DNA from: Spirosoma aureum
Lineage (GTDB): Bacteria; Bacteroidota; Bacteroidia; Cytophagales; Spirosomataceae
Assembly (NCBI RefSeq): GCF_011604685.1
Contig: NZ_CP050063.1
Span: forward strand, 5,788,501-5,852,500
Direction of reading: 5' to 3'
DNA: 64,000 bases
Below, piece after piece: positions 1 to 8,692 of this stretch (positions are counted from its first letter, which is position 1; every line of letters starts with the position of its first letter). The notes below the pieces were generated by a model. That model was not told the origin of the DNA. It saw only the letters and a list, made by a program, of their open reading frames with translations, and searched no databases. The position numbers were made by a program, and so were the translations under genes.

Positions 1-22
1 CATTCTTAACAAATACGTTCCT

Positions 23-610
23 ATGAATACTTCATCTACTCTTTTCAACCAATTCAACTGGCTATACAGCACCATCTACTTCTTTAAAAAGAATTTTGCG
101 GTCTTGGCCGGTCTTGGCCTCATTGCGGGATTTGGTCGGGTTATCCAGCTCGGTGGATTTGGCGAAATATCGTCGTTCCTGAACATCATTCTCGAAGTCG
201 TTATTGAGACGGCCCGGGTAATTATGTTCTTGTATGTGCTCGGATTGGCGAATGTCAAAAAAGGAATTTTGCGCATCAAGCACTTATTCACTCAACAGGA
301 AAACCGTAAACAGAATTGGCGTATTGCCAGTCAAAAAGTAAGAAAACAGTGGTTTTCTATCCTGCTAAATCTTATTGCTTTTTCGCTGATAGCCTGGACT
401 TTAAATTATTTGATTGATTTACTGGCCTACGAAACCTGTTTATACCTCACCTTAAAAAAAGGCGGCATTCTGTCCAATTCTGCATCAGAATGGACGATAT
501 TATTATTCTTCAAGAATCTATCCGTAATTCCTATTACGTTGGTTTTTGAAGCAGTATTCCTGCTTTGGATTACGAATAAATATCAGATCAATAATAGGCT
601 TCAGGCATAA
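23..610 (+). CDS. Hypothetical polytopic membrane protein
   Basis: 195 residues, family not recognised. Hydrophobic stretches lie near residues 27-45 (FAVLAGLGLIAGFGRV), 54-76, 112-133 and 163-185, so three to four membrane helices are likely. A basic loop around residues 80-110 (KKGILRIKHLF, QENRKQNWR, KVRKQW) should be cytoplasmic. There is no cleavable signal peptide and no catalytic motif. The ATG at 23 is close to the window edge, and nothing upstream can be judged. It stands alone, with minus-strand genes downstream. Role unknown. Confidence 0.6.
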   Translation: MNTSSTLFNQFNWLYSTIYFFKKNFAVLAGLGLIAGFGRVIQLGGFGEISSFLNIILEVVIETARVIMFLYVLGLANVKKGILRIKHLFTQQENRKQNWRIASQKVRKQWFSILLNLIAFSLIAWTLNYLIDLLAYETCLYLTLKKGGILSNSASEWTILLFFKNLSVIPITLVFEAVFLLWITNKYQINNRLQA

Positions 611-714
611 TACAAAAGACATAACTACCTGTACCACAAAGGCTCCAAGCTATGTTCTTAATAAGATAGAAGAAGATTACTTTCAACGGGTAAAACAGAA
701 ATATAAAGGTGAAA

Positions 715-786
715 CTCGCTAAACTGTGTCACAGGCGAAAAAAAATGGTTTTAGCCCTTTATCCAACCGTAACACAGTTTAGCGAG
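715..786. repeat. 15-bp perfect inverted repeat, 42-nt loop
   Basis: Arms 715-729 (CTCGCTAAACTGTGT) and 772-786 are perfect reverse complements. They sit between the convergent ends of the + gene at 23-610 and the - gene at 818-1390. No T-run follows the arms, so this is not a clear intrinsic terminator. It could be a bidirectional 3' structure or the remnant ends of a small mobile element. Confidence 0.5.
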
Positions 787-817
787 CAGTCTCCTGCTTT
801 ATAAGCAACGATTAAAG

Positions 818-1390
818 TCAGTCACTGGGCAGACCAGTAGATTTCATTTTTCCAACATATAATGCCAGGTTTACTCCGATGAACGATCGGCGTTCATTTA
901 GGTTTCCAAAAGCAGATATACCTATTCCCACATGTTTGGCGGATGTTATGAATCGAATTTCTCCAGGTATCCCAATAGTAGTATATCCGAGGTATTGATA
1001 ATTCGCTCCAGTACCCCAAAGAGGATCAGGGTCTGTATATAGATAGACACCTCTCTCATTACCCCAGACAGTACTTAAACCGGTCGAAAAACGGAATTTG
1101 CCAAGTTTTATCCCGTAGAGTACTCCCAGTTCATTGATCTTAATACCTGGCTCTACTGGTTGTGCTATTTCACCGCTTACTGAGTATCGAGCTGTTATAA
1201 TAGCACTTCTGTGCTTAGGTTCGAAACCTAAAGCAACCATAGCACTTGGAAATTCTGCTTTACCTAACCCAAGACTAAGCCAGTAGTTATGTTGCTTATT
1301 AACAATACTACTTTGGGCCTGAGCATTTTTTGCTATAAAAAAAAAGCTCATCAATACTATCGTTTTGAATTTCGTACTGAAATTGTACAT
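818..1390 (-). CDS. Secreted hypothetical protein, probable small outer-membrane barrel
   Basis: 190 residues. The N-terminus is a signal peptide: basic start, hydrophobic core IVLMSFFFIA, and AQA-type cleavage near residue 25. The mature part is rich in alternating hydrophobic and polar beta-strand-like segments with many glycines (YWLSLGLGKAEF, ELGVLYGIKLGKFRFSTGLSTVWG, IGVNLALYVGKM), which suggests a small beta-barrel. It ends in a short tail rather than a terminal aromatic. No specific family recognised. Its - strand neighbour at 1472-2596 is also exported. Confidence 0.55.
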   Translation of the reverse strand: MYNFSTKFKTIVLMSFFFIAKNAQAQSSIVNKQHNYWLSLGLGKAEFPSAMVALGFEPKHRSAIITARYSVSGEIAQPVEPGIKINELGVLYGIKLGKFRFSTGLSTVWGNERGVYLYTDPDPLWGTGANYQYLGYTTIGIPGEIRFITSAKHVGIGISAFGNLNERRSFIGVNLALYVGKMKSTGLPSD

Positions 1391-1471
1391 AAGATTGCTA
1401 CATAGAATTAAGCCAAGGTGAAAATACTATCTATAAAACCTTCATTTTAACCATTTCACTATCTCGGCAAC

Positions 1472-2596
1472 TTAAGGAAGAGGGTCAAACATTAATGCCG
1501 CTAAATAAAGATAGTCCGTATAGTTCGCATTTGATAGACCTTCTACAGTGCCTGTTGAACTAGTTAGAGTTAATATGTAATTTCCTTTATCTTGATCACT
1601 AAATGATTGTGGAGGGACTTTAAGGTCATTAGGGTTATTAACATGATTATAGTGATCGTTTATAATCGAACTTTCTGAAGGCCAGCCCACTACATTACCC
1701 CAGATATTAGTCCTTATATGATCTTTGGTATAAGATCGGCCTTTCAAATTGTTATGATAATCCATAATGTTCTTATGATCGCTCCCAAGTTGCCAAGGGC
1801 TAACTGTAGTATTGTATTCATGTGCAGTTGCGAATCGTTTGGTCCACTCATACGCAGTCCATTGGCTGTAGCCAGTTATTACTATTTTCCTTGCAGCTTG
1901 CGCATTCCAGCATGCATGTTTAAAAGCATTACCTCGCCAATCATCAGCATCAATGCTATTATACATCTGATTTGTCCAATCTCTCGCATCAAGACTGGCA
2001 TTGTATACGCAATTACCCATTATGGGCTCTTCATTAAATAATTGTCTCTCATAATCATTCCCATTACCAAAGTTTGAGAATGGATATCGACCTCCACTAA
2101 CATCTGAGGGTATAGTTAAAACTTCTTTCTTTAAATCATTAATAACAAGCCTATTATAATATTGAAGTATTAGTTCAGCATTTTTCATTATATCCTCTTT
2201 TGACTTAAAATCTGGAAGATCTTTATAAATCTTACCTAAGTCATCCTGTTCAAAAATCGGCTTATTTACATTAATGTACTTGCTTATAATACTTCCAACA
2301 GTACTATTCAGTATTCCTAAAGGAATTTTTGATTGTGCCCTTGCGCTAGAGTTATTGTTTAGGTCGTCCAGATACTGACTTACTTCTCTGTTCGAGTTAA
2401 GTTGAAAAATTTTCAATGGCACTCCTGCGGGTTTGCGGATTCTGACACCATTGAATACAATTGTCATCTCTACAGCATCAGTTGTACTGTTGCTTACATT
2501 AGTCTCAATGTTATTCACAATGTCCGGTTTTTGACAAGATGATGCGATGATAAAAAGCAGGATTGCGATCTGCCAACTAAACGAGAATTTTTTCAT
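1472..2596 (-). CDS. Lipoprotein with DUF6973-like His/Asn-rich domain
   Basis: 374 residues. A lipoprotein signal is clear: basic start, hydrophobic core AILLFIIASSC, with Cys21 as the lipidated residue. The central and C-terminal part (about residues 195-300) carries the pattern of DUF6973-type domains: GNAFKHACWNAQAAR, then KRFATAHEY, then DYHNNLKGR. The conserved His and Asn residues hint at a metal- or nucleophile-based activity, but no function is established here. The N-terminal half, with its NNNSSARAQS stretch, is unrecognised. The gene is AT-rich compared with most of the window. The family call is from memory of the motif pattern and is moderately sure. Confidence 0.55.
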   Translation of the reverse strand: MKKFSFSWQIAILLFIIASSCQKPDIVNNIETNVSNSTTDAVEMTIVFNGVRIRKPAGVPLKIFQLNSNREVSQYLDDLNNNSSARAQSKIPLGILNSTVGSIISKYINVNKPIFEQDDLGKIYKDLPDFKSKEDIMKNAELILQYYNRLVINDLKKEVLTIPSDVSGGRYPFSNFGNGNDYERQLFNEEPIMGNCVYNASLDARDWTNQMYNSIDADDWRGNAFKHACWNAQAARKIVITGYSQWTAYEWTKRFATAHEYNTTVSPWQLGSDHKNIMDYHNNLKGRSYTKDHIRTNIWGNVVGWPSESSIINDHYNHVNNPNDLKVPPQSFSDQDKGNYILTLTSSTGTVEGLSNANYTDYLYLAALMFDPLP

Positions 2597-2637
2597 TAAC
2601 TTTAAATTGTTTAATGGTCAAACATTGAACATATTTC

Positions 2638-2674
2638 AAGCCCTACGTCTGGTCGTCAAACTGTCGTAGGGCTT
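2638..2674. repeat. 10-bp perfect inverted repeat upstream of the lipoprotein gene
   Basis: AAGCCCTACG (2638-2647) pairs with 2665-2674 across a 17-nt loop. It lies about 40 bp upstream of the lipoprotein start on the minus strand, so it is not that gene's terminator. It could act in the 5' UTR or mark the end of a lost + strand gene. Confidence 0.4.
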
Positions 2675-3051
2675 ATTATTCGCAAAAATGAGTATAATTA
2701 AGTAAACTCACAAAACAGATATATTTCTTTCTATAAAATAGAAATTAATATAGTGTATAATTGCAAGTATACATAAAATATTTTATTGTGTACTTGAATT
2801 TTTAATCATAGATCAAAATCAGCACAATTAGTTATTTTTATTTACTAAAATAGCATACTATAATTCAATAAATTTTAATTAATTCTTTTAATAATACAAT
2901 AAAAATTACTTTTACATATATTTATTCTGCTTTACAAAAGAGCCCAATGCCATATTTCTGTAAGGTTGCTTGCTATTTCTGAAGATAGAAATTGATTAGG
3001 TCATGGCAATGAAGCTACTTTCATACCATTATGTATAATGGTATTTAATTA

Positions 3052-3086
3052 TAAACCGATAAGGTTACAAAAACCTTATCGGTTTA
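3052..3086 (-). terminator. Strong hairpin downstream of the DUF1080 gene
   Basis: A 15-bp perfect stem (3052-3066 with 3072-3086) with a 5-nt loop, 125 bp downstream of the minus-strand gene ending at 3211. An AT-rich tract follows in the minus direction, but no pure T-run. Probable transcription terminator. Confidence 0.5.
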
Positions 3087-3210
3087 AATGGGCCGACCAC
3101 TAGTTTACGTGGAGAATGAAGGCTAGGTTTAATTAGTGGATTCAGCGAGGTGCCAGCAGGATGAGAGCATTAATGCACTATGTAGACAAGGGTCAAAAGT
3201 GCACTATCGG

Positions 3211-4149
3211 CTACGGTTTAACCGGGATTATCGAAATGTTTCGAAATTCGATAGGCTCGTGGTCACCCTGTAGCATGATAGGGCCGGGCTCCCCTTCCCG
3301 ACTATCCAGTGCACCGCCCGTAATACCGGGGATTACCTGGTCTGTAATTACGGGAATGCTATTGGCTACTATGGTTACTCTTCGTCCAATGAGGGTAATG
3401 TCGATGGATTGCCATTCGCCAGCATCTTTGGCGACCATTTCATTGGGAGACAAAAGGCCATAAACACCGCTAAATTGATCATCAAGCGGCTCTAATCCTT
3501 TACTGTCAGTTAGCTGTACTTCATAGCGTCCCCGAAGGTAAATCCCGCTATTCCCTCCTTTGGGGTATCGAAACTCGGCATGCAATTTAAAATCAGTGAA
3601 TACTTTATCGGTAATCAGATTGGCACCCGGTTTTGGACTTTTTAACACACCGACCTCGACAACCCATTGATTTTGAGTGGTTGTATGCCAGCCCTGTGTA
3701 TCTTTTCCGTTGATTAGCTGTAGCGGACTGCCCCATTGAGGTGCTTTATTTCTCCGAAGAGCAGGGGCTCTGCCACCTGTCCACGTATACACCTTATTAT
3801 CGACGTATTTAACAGTTCCGGTCAGGGAATCGGCACGAACGGCCCCTTCAAACTGAAGGTCGGTGTCGCCCTTATCCCATTGGGGCGGGATCGAGAAGTC
3901 AAACTTCCCATTGGTATAGTTAATCTTTGCAATGGGCCGGGCACTGCCAAACAGGAACATCACCCGCCCAACAAGTGTGTGATTTCCTGAATGCCTTATT
4001 TCCAACCAGGCCGGTGATCGTTTACCGGCCATGTCAACCACAATATCCCATCTGCCTTCTAACGATTTAGCCGTTGCGAGTTCCTGCCCCTGACCGGTAT
4101 TTGACAAGAGGAATAAGGAGAGACAAATCAATAAATAGCTGGCTTTCAT
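3211..4149 (-). CDS. Secreted DUF1080 protein (3-keto-disaccharide hydrolase family)
   Basis: 312 residues from the ATG at 4149. That start gives a clean signal peptide (MKASYLLICLSLFLLSNTGQG); a longer frame to 4218 adds an implausible leader. The C-terminal half is a DUF1080 / 3-keto-disaccharide hydrolase domain, a concanavalin-like beta sandwich. It shows LINGKDTQGWH, FKLHAEFRYPKGGNSGIYLRGRYEVQ, GEWQSIDITLIG and IEFRNISIIPVK. The N-terminal half (about 25-145) is a second beta-rich segment with LEIRHSGNHTLVGRVMFL. Characterised family members cleave 3-keto-glycosides in the periplasm; that activity is inferred here. No 3-keto-glucoside dehydrogenase is adjacent. Confidence 0.75.
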   Translation of the reverse strand: MKASYLLICLSLFLLSNTGQGQELATAKSLEGRWDIVVDMAGKRSPAWLEIRHSGNHTLVGRVMFLFGSARPIAKINYTNGKFDFSIPPQWDKGDTDLQFEGAVRADSLTGTVKYVDNKVYTWTGGRAPALRRNKAPQWGSPLQLINGKDTQGWHTTTQNQWVVEVGVLKSPKPGANLITDKVFTDFKLHAEFRYPKGGNSGIYLRGRYEVQLTDSKGLEPLDDQFSGVYGLLSPNEMVAKDAGEWQSIDITLIGRRVTIVANSIPVITDQVIPGITGGALDSREGEPGPIMLQGDHEPIEFRNISIIPVKP

Positions 4150-4398
4150 GAAATGGAATTTATTTCTGCCCTTTAGATCTTTTTGTTTGATGCTTGTCAT
4201 ACAGGCTACAAGCTGCAATTAGTACGTATTTACTCACATCCCCAAAATGATTTCTGAATTCGTCAGCTACGGATTCGATGCGCCATTTCTGGCGGATACG
4301 GTTTCTCAACCCACAAAGGTCAGCTTTAAGAACCTGACCCAACTCACGCCAGGAACCGCCAAATATGTTTAATTACCCATCCTATCGCTACCAGGTAA

Positions 4399-6465
4399 TC
4401 AAGCCATCGGAATCTGTACATTGACCAGCGTTCCGCCCTGATCCCGATTGGAGATCAGATAGGTTCCGCCCAGCCGCTCCAGCCGGGACTGAATGTTCTG
4501 GAGACCAATACCGTCTTTCTGATTTTCCAGACTAAAACCCTGCCCATCGTCCTGAACCGTAAGGGCCAGAAAGCCATTTTGCCGAAATAAGGAAATATCG
4601 GCCTGCCGCGCTCGGGCATGTTTCAGTATGTTATTGACCAGTTCGAGGGTGATCGCATAAAGTTCATAAGCGGTTTTTCCCCGTACATCTTCTCCCGATT
4701 TCTCTACTTCAATCAAAAACCGGGTTCTGTTCTGTACGTTAAGCGTATCGGTGAGTTTGATAAGAGCCGCCTGAAGACCCTGTTTCTCCAGAATTTCGGG
4801 CATCAGATTGTGCGAAATGGCCCGAATATCGTCATATACTTCGCCCATATGCTCCAGCAAACGAGCGTGTTCGCGATGCTGATCTGTATCAAACTGCGAT
4901 GTATCGAAGGCTTCGAACCGCCATTTCAATGCCGATACTTTAGAAGCCACGCTGTCGTGCAATTCGCTCGCGACCCGTTTTCGTTCAATCGTCTGTCCCT
5001 TATACAAAGCTGCTTCGATTTCGGCATTCTTCCGCGACAACTCCTCATTTCGGGTCTGTAATCGCCGGTTATTCCAGAATACAAAACCCAGTATGCCAGC
5101 ACTAAGCAGCAGCAAAACAATCAGGAAATTTCTGGTTTTTTCCAGATTATCGTTTTCCAGCAATTGAATCCGCGCCTGCTGACGAGCCTGTTGTAGCCGG
5201 ATAACCTGCTGTTTTTTCTCAAAATCAAACGTCATGCTGGCCACGGTTGCCTTTTGCATCGCTTCTTCATTGAGCATGGTGTCAGCTTCTGCTTTGTAGC
5301 GCTTAAAATAATAAAGTGCTTTGGCGGGCTGCATCAAGTGGTCGTAGGCGTCTGACAACTGACGCAGGTATTCGGTTCGTTCCGGGCGCATTTCGCGGAC
5401 ATTTTCTGTCCATGCCAGCCCTTCCCGGGCGTAGGAAACCGTGCGATCGTACTGCTTCAGTGCCAGATAAATTTTCCCGAAATTGGCCTGCGCATTATGT
5501 TCCATCGCTTCCTGCGTTTTTTCGACCGTATTCCGGTAGGTGTCCTGCGATAATTTCGTGTAGTGAAGCGCTTTATCGTATTGGTTCAGTTGAATATACA
5601 TCCGCCCAACGGCCCCATAGGCTCTGGCCAGATTGCCGGGCAGATATGGGTTCGAATACGCCTTTACCTGCTGTAGGTATAACGACAGGGCAGCGGCATA
5701 CTCCCCTTTTTTTTCGAATATTTCCCCTTTCCGGCTCAGAATAAATGTCCGGATCATGGTGTCGTTCAACCGATCGGCTACCTTTTCGGCTTCGGTAAAA
5801 CAGGCCATCGCTTCAGGATACCGCTTGAGTTTAATATACACGGCGCCCAGGTTGGGCAACGTAGCCCGTAATCCTTTCCAGTCTCCAATCGATTCCTGAA
5901 TGCGCTGTGCATTGAGCCAGAAATTAATCGCAGCCACGTAATTCCCCTCGCCCATTTTCATGATGGCCATTTCGTTATAAGCCTGGGCCTCCCATTTACG
6001 GTCTGGTGCCTGCTTGAACTTCTGAAGCGCTTGATCCAGCAACGTTCTGACTACGGGAAGTTTGTCCATGATATTCTCATACAGTTGAGCCCGACGTAGA
6101 AACACCTGCCCCTGTAAGGATAAATCATGGATTGCCATTGCCATTTGTTGAGCTGTATCTAGTTGCGCATGCGCCGATTTCGTATCTGATAGGTAATCCG
6201 CTTCGATGCGGGCCAACGCCAACCGGGCACGGATCTCACCGGTTGGGTACGTTACTTGCCGGGCCACCTTCATTCCCTGACGAAGGGTCTGGATTGCGAT
6301 TGAATCGTATCCGTTCCACCAAAGATTAGTTGCCAGTTCGTGTAACGTTTTCACCCGATTGCTGTCCGTTGGCAATTTGGTTAGCTCACGACGCAATGAA
6401 TCGATTATTGGATTCTGGGCAACCGCTACAGTATTGGTCAGAAAGAAGAGCAAAAGATAGCGCAT
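4399..6465 (-). CDS. TPR sensor histidine kinase (HisKA_3 / NarX type)
   Basis: 688 residues from the ATG at 6465, chosen because it starts a signal peptide (MRYLLLFFLTNTVAVAQ). A periplasmic region of TPR-like helical repeats follows (about residues 20-430), then a coiled coil, one membrane helix (NFLIVLLLLSAGILGFVFW) and a cytoplasmic kinase. The HisKA_3 H-box is ERKRVASELHDSVASKV, with His as the phospho-acceptor. The ATPase has the N-box (ELVNNILKHA), G1 (DDGQGF) and G2 (DGIGLQNI). The expected partner is a NarL/LuxR-type response regulator, and none is adjacent. It is divergent from the FHA-protease gene and shares a 344-bp intergenic region with it, which suggests co-regulation. Confidence 0.88.
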   Translation of the reverse strand: MRYLLLFFLTNTVAVAQNPIIDSLRRELTKLPTDSNRVKTLHELATNLWWNGYDSIAIQTLRQGMKVARQVTYPTGEIRARLALARIEADYLSDTKSAHAQLDTAQQMAMAIHDLSLQGQVFLRRAQLYENIMDKLPVVRTLLDQALQKFKQAPDRKWEAQAYNEMAIMKMGEGNYVAAINFWLNAQRIQESIGDWKGLRATLPNLGAVYIKLKRYPEAMACFTEAEKVADRLNDTMIRTFILSRKGEIFEKKGEYAAALSLYLQQVKAYSNPYLPGNLARAYGAVGRMYIQLNQYDKALHYTKLSQDTYRNTVEKTQEAMEHNAQANFGKIYLALKQYDRTVSYAREGLAWTENVREMRPERTEYLRQLSDAYDHLMQPAKALYYFKRYKAEADTMLNEEAMQKATVASMTFDFEKKQQVIRLQQARQQARIQLLENDNLEKTRNFLIVLLLLSAGILGFVFWNNRRLQTRNEELSRKNAEIEAALYKGQTIERKRVASELHDSVASKVSALKWRFEAFDTSQFDTDQHREHARLLEHMGEVYDDIRAISHNLMPEILEKQGLQAALIKLTDTLNVQNRTRFLIEVEKSGEDVRGKTAYELYAITLELVNNILKHARARQADISLFRQNGFLALTVQDDGQGFSLENQKDGIGLQNIQSRLERLGGTYLISNRDQGGTLVNVQIPMA

Positions 6466-6583
6466 GGGCAAAAGGGTTAAGGAGCAAATGGGTGAAACAC
6501 GATCCCTCTCAGAGTAGACCAAATACGCGTCATATACCAGGCGTTCATTCGCTCTTTCTCTCATTCACTCTTTTGGAGTTCAT

Positions 6584-6616
6584 CAAAAGTAGATCGATAA
6601 ATTACTCAAAACCAAA
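6584..6616 (-). promoter_or_regulatory. Probable Bacteroidota-type promoter for the histidine kinase
   Basis: On the minus strand, TTTG (6613-6616) is followed 21 bp later by TACTTTTG (6584-6591). This matches the Bacteroidota primary-sigma consensus TTTG-N19-21-TAnnTTTG. It would give a leader of roughly 110 nt before the ATG at 6465 and supports that start. Confidence 0.5.
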
Positions 6617-6625
6617 GATCTACAC

Positions 6626-6667
6626 CAAAATATAGGTTTTCCTATAGAGGCAAAATATAGGTTCTCC
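6626..6667. promoter_or_regulatory. Paired direct repeat, candidate operator
   Basis: Two copies of a 17-bp motif, CAAAATATAGGTTTTCC at 6626-6642 and 6651-6667, match at 16 of 17 positions. Their starts are 25 bp apart. They sit just upstream of the kinase promoter and about 140 bp before the FHA-protease ATG. A related pair is found at 13413-13452 before another gene of the block. Binding of a dimeric regulator is an inference. Confidence 0.5.
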
Positions 6668-6809
6668 GGGATTAAATTCAGGGCATTCCCCGATTTCCTG
6701 CCAGCGGCTCACCTGTCAACTTTGTATCAGTCAAACGGCACTCATTTTCAGCCTCGTTTTGGCCAAAAATTTCACACATTCGCTATTTCACTCTTTACCA
6801 TAACTCGTC

Positions 6810-8507
6810 ATGGCAACTATAGTAGATCGTTTCGTTATCCGGCACCTCACCGGAACCAAAGCTAATCAGGTCGAAGAGTTCGACTACAAAAAATACACAG
6901 AACTCACCTTTGGCCGTGCTGCCACCAACCTCGTTCGGTTTGATCCTGAACGCGATTCGGCCGTATCGCGGGAACACGGCAAACTGATTCGTGACACCGA
7001 ACAGCCGTTATCGTTCAGTATCGTAGACAACAATTCCCGTAATGGAATTTTCGTCAACAAGAGCCGCGTCATTGGGTCAGCTGTTGTTCAACCCGGCGAT
7101 GAAATTCAACTGGGAAATGGTGGGCCTGTTTTTCAGTTTGACCTTAATCCCCGCCCGGTCGAATTGATGATGAGTACCCGCATTATGGACATGGCTGTTT
7201 CGGGCAAACCAACAACGGAGCTTAGTCTGGCCGAAGCAGGTAATGGATTGAACGATACCGACCTGATGGCTCCGCATAAAGTTGGCTTAGGCAAGCAAAC
7301 GGTGGAGCGGATGATGGTAACCGAACGTCGGCAAACAACGCGCTCCTTGATGCTGAGCGTGGCGGTTGTATTGGTACTTCTCTCTGGCTTAGGCTATGCC
7401 TTCCGCGATAAATTTGGCGAACGCAAAACCATCGTCATCACCAACAAACCCGTAATCCCGGTGGTCAAAACCGACAATGGGTTAACCCCTGAACAGATCG
7501 CTTCGGCCAATACCAGCAAAGTGGTTTTCATTGAATTTGGCTATAAACTGACGTACACACCCACCGGCGACGACATCTACCACGAGTATATGCCTGTTAA
7601 ACAGAGAGATGGCAGCATTGTCAATGTGGCCATGTATATCGAAACATCGCCGGGTAAGGTTGAGCCGCTGCTGGGCTTGAAGCGAAATGTAGCCGTTGGC
7701 AAACCTATTGCGATGGCTGGTGCCAGCGGAACTGGATTTGTTGTGTCGCCCCAGGGGCACATTATGACGAATCGCCACGTGGCTGCGGCCTGGAACTCTT
7801 ACTATGATTTTCCTAAAGACGCTTTCCCTGGCGTATTGTTAGTGCAAGGCGCAAAAGGATGGGAAGTCAGCCCGAACCTCGTGCAGGAATTCCGGTGGGT
7901 ACCTTCTGAAACGCAGTTTTTTGGCAGAAAACCCATGTCGGGTAAAGTTATTGAGGGCGAGAACACCTACATCGATGTAACGTTCAACAAAAATGAGCAG
8001 CGTTTCCCGGCTCAGGGCAAGCCCATTGTTTCGAACAAACATGATGTAGCAATCATTAAGATCGACCTTCCTGAAACGCTCAGCCCTGTAAAACTTCGCG
8101 ATGCCGACAAAGGTATTGCCGCTGGCCAACCTATAACAGTAATGGGCTATCCCGGCATTTCACCCGATGTGTTTGTCGGCGAATATTCCTCTGACTTTGC
8201 GAACCGTAATCCTCAGATCGTTAAAGTGCCCGACGTTACGGTCACCCCCGGCAATGTTGGCAAGATTCTGCGTGGCCAGTCTGTGGGTAAAGCGGCCGCC
8301 TACTACAGCGAATTTGGTGACTACTACCAGCTTACAGTCAATGCAACGGGGTCGGGCAATAGTGGAGGGCCTGTCTTCGATATCGATGGAAACGCCATTG
8401 GAATTTTCTCGGCCAGCACAAGCCGGAACGATGCCACCCGAATCACCTTCGCCGTCCCGATCAAATATGGTCTGGAACTGATGGGCCGTCGGCAGGTTGT
8501 TGAATAA
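6810..8507 (+). CDS. FHA domain - membrane helix - trypsin-like serine protease
   Basis: 565 residues. The N-terminal FHA domain (about 25-112) has the phosphothreonine-binding signature: G35-R36, S53-R54-E55-H56 and N75-x-R77-N78-G79. A single membrane helix lies at about 179-197. The C-terminal trypsin/HtrA-like domain (about 300-560) carries a full triad: His323 in TNRHVAA, Asp412 in KHDVAIIKID and Ser518 in GSGNSGGPV. The topology places the FHA in the cytoplasm and the protease in the periplasm, so phosphorylation could be coupled to proteolysis across the membrane. That coupling is inferred. It leads the + strand run of kinases and phosphatase, whose products are obvious candidate partners for the FHA. 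No PDZ domain is visible. Confidence 0.88.
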   Translation: MATIVDRFVIRHLTGTKANQVEEFDYKKYTELTFGRAATNLVRFDPERDSAVSREHGKLIRDTEQPLSFSIVDNNSRNGIFVNKSRVIGSAVVQPGDEIQLGNGGPVFQFDLNPRPVELMMSTRIMDMAVSGKPTTELSLAEAGNGLNDTDLMAPHKVGLGKQTVERMMVTERRQTTRSLMLSVAVVLVLLSGLGYAFRDKFGERKTIVITNKPVIPVVKTDNGLTPEQIASANTSKVVFIEFGYKLTYTPTGDDIYHEYMPVKQRDGSIVNVAMYIETSPGKVEPLLGLKRNVAVGKPIAMAGASGTGFVVSPQGHIMTNRHVAAAWNSYYDFPKDAFPGVLLVQGAKGWEVSPNLVQEFRWVPSETQFFGRKPMSGKVIEGENTYIDVTFNKNEQRFPAQGKPIVSNKHDVAIIKIDLPETLSPVKLRDADKGIAAGQPITVMGYPGISPDVFVGEYSSDFANRNPQIVKVPDVTVTPGNVGKILRGQSVGKAAAYYSEFGDYYQLTVNATGSGNSGGPVFDIDGNAIGIFSASTSRNDATRITFAVPIKYGLELMGRRQVVE

Positions 8508-8609
8508 TACAGCGTTTGTCTTTACACAATACTCGTCAATAGTACCTTCTACCGCTTTCCGCTCCTATCCTCAACGAAGAAAAGTACCACCAATACGCAT
8601 GCTATTGCT

Positions 8610-8671
8610 GGTTTACGGTGGCCGATGCACAACATAATACAATCCCGTCCTGCATAAGCCTACCGTAAACC
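8610..8671. repeat. 10-bp inverted repeat before the first Ser/Thr kinase
   Basis: GGTTTACGGT (8610-8619) pairs with 8662-8671 across a 42-nt loop, ending about 20 bp before the kinase ATG at 8693. It lies in the 185-bp gap after the FHA-protease gene. It may be a leader structure or operator; no T-run follows. Confidence 0.4.
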
Positions 8672-8692
8672 ATCTACTAAAACCGGTTCCCT

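Larger units (their letters stand above)
2597..3210. other. AT-rich intergenic region with no gene
   Basis: About 610 bp without a convincing coding frame. The segment 2690-2960 is extremely AT-rich. It contains three hairpins: 2638-2674, a 9-bp one at 3023-3044 (ATACCATTA, 4-nt loop) and the strong 3052-3086 hairpin. The base composition differs sharply from the GC-balanced metabolic genes, so this may be an insertion scar or a decayed gene, but no remnant could be recognised. Confidence 0.5.

Noticed and set aside
4160..4342. 60-codon frame upstream of the DUF1080 gene
   Set aside because: It overlaps the leader of that gene, has no recognisable features, and nothing supports it as a gene.
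5316..5744. 142-residue + strand frame inside the histidine kinase
   Set aside because: It is antisense to the TPR region of a well-supported kinase gene and shows no family features.
6765..6805. Another heptamer-period tract before the FHA-protease gene
   Set aside because: The pyrimidine-rich leader looks roughly periodic, but the units do not keep a strict 7-bp register.
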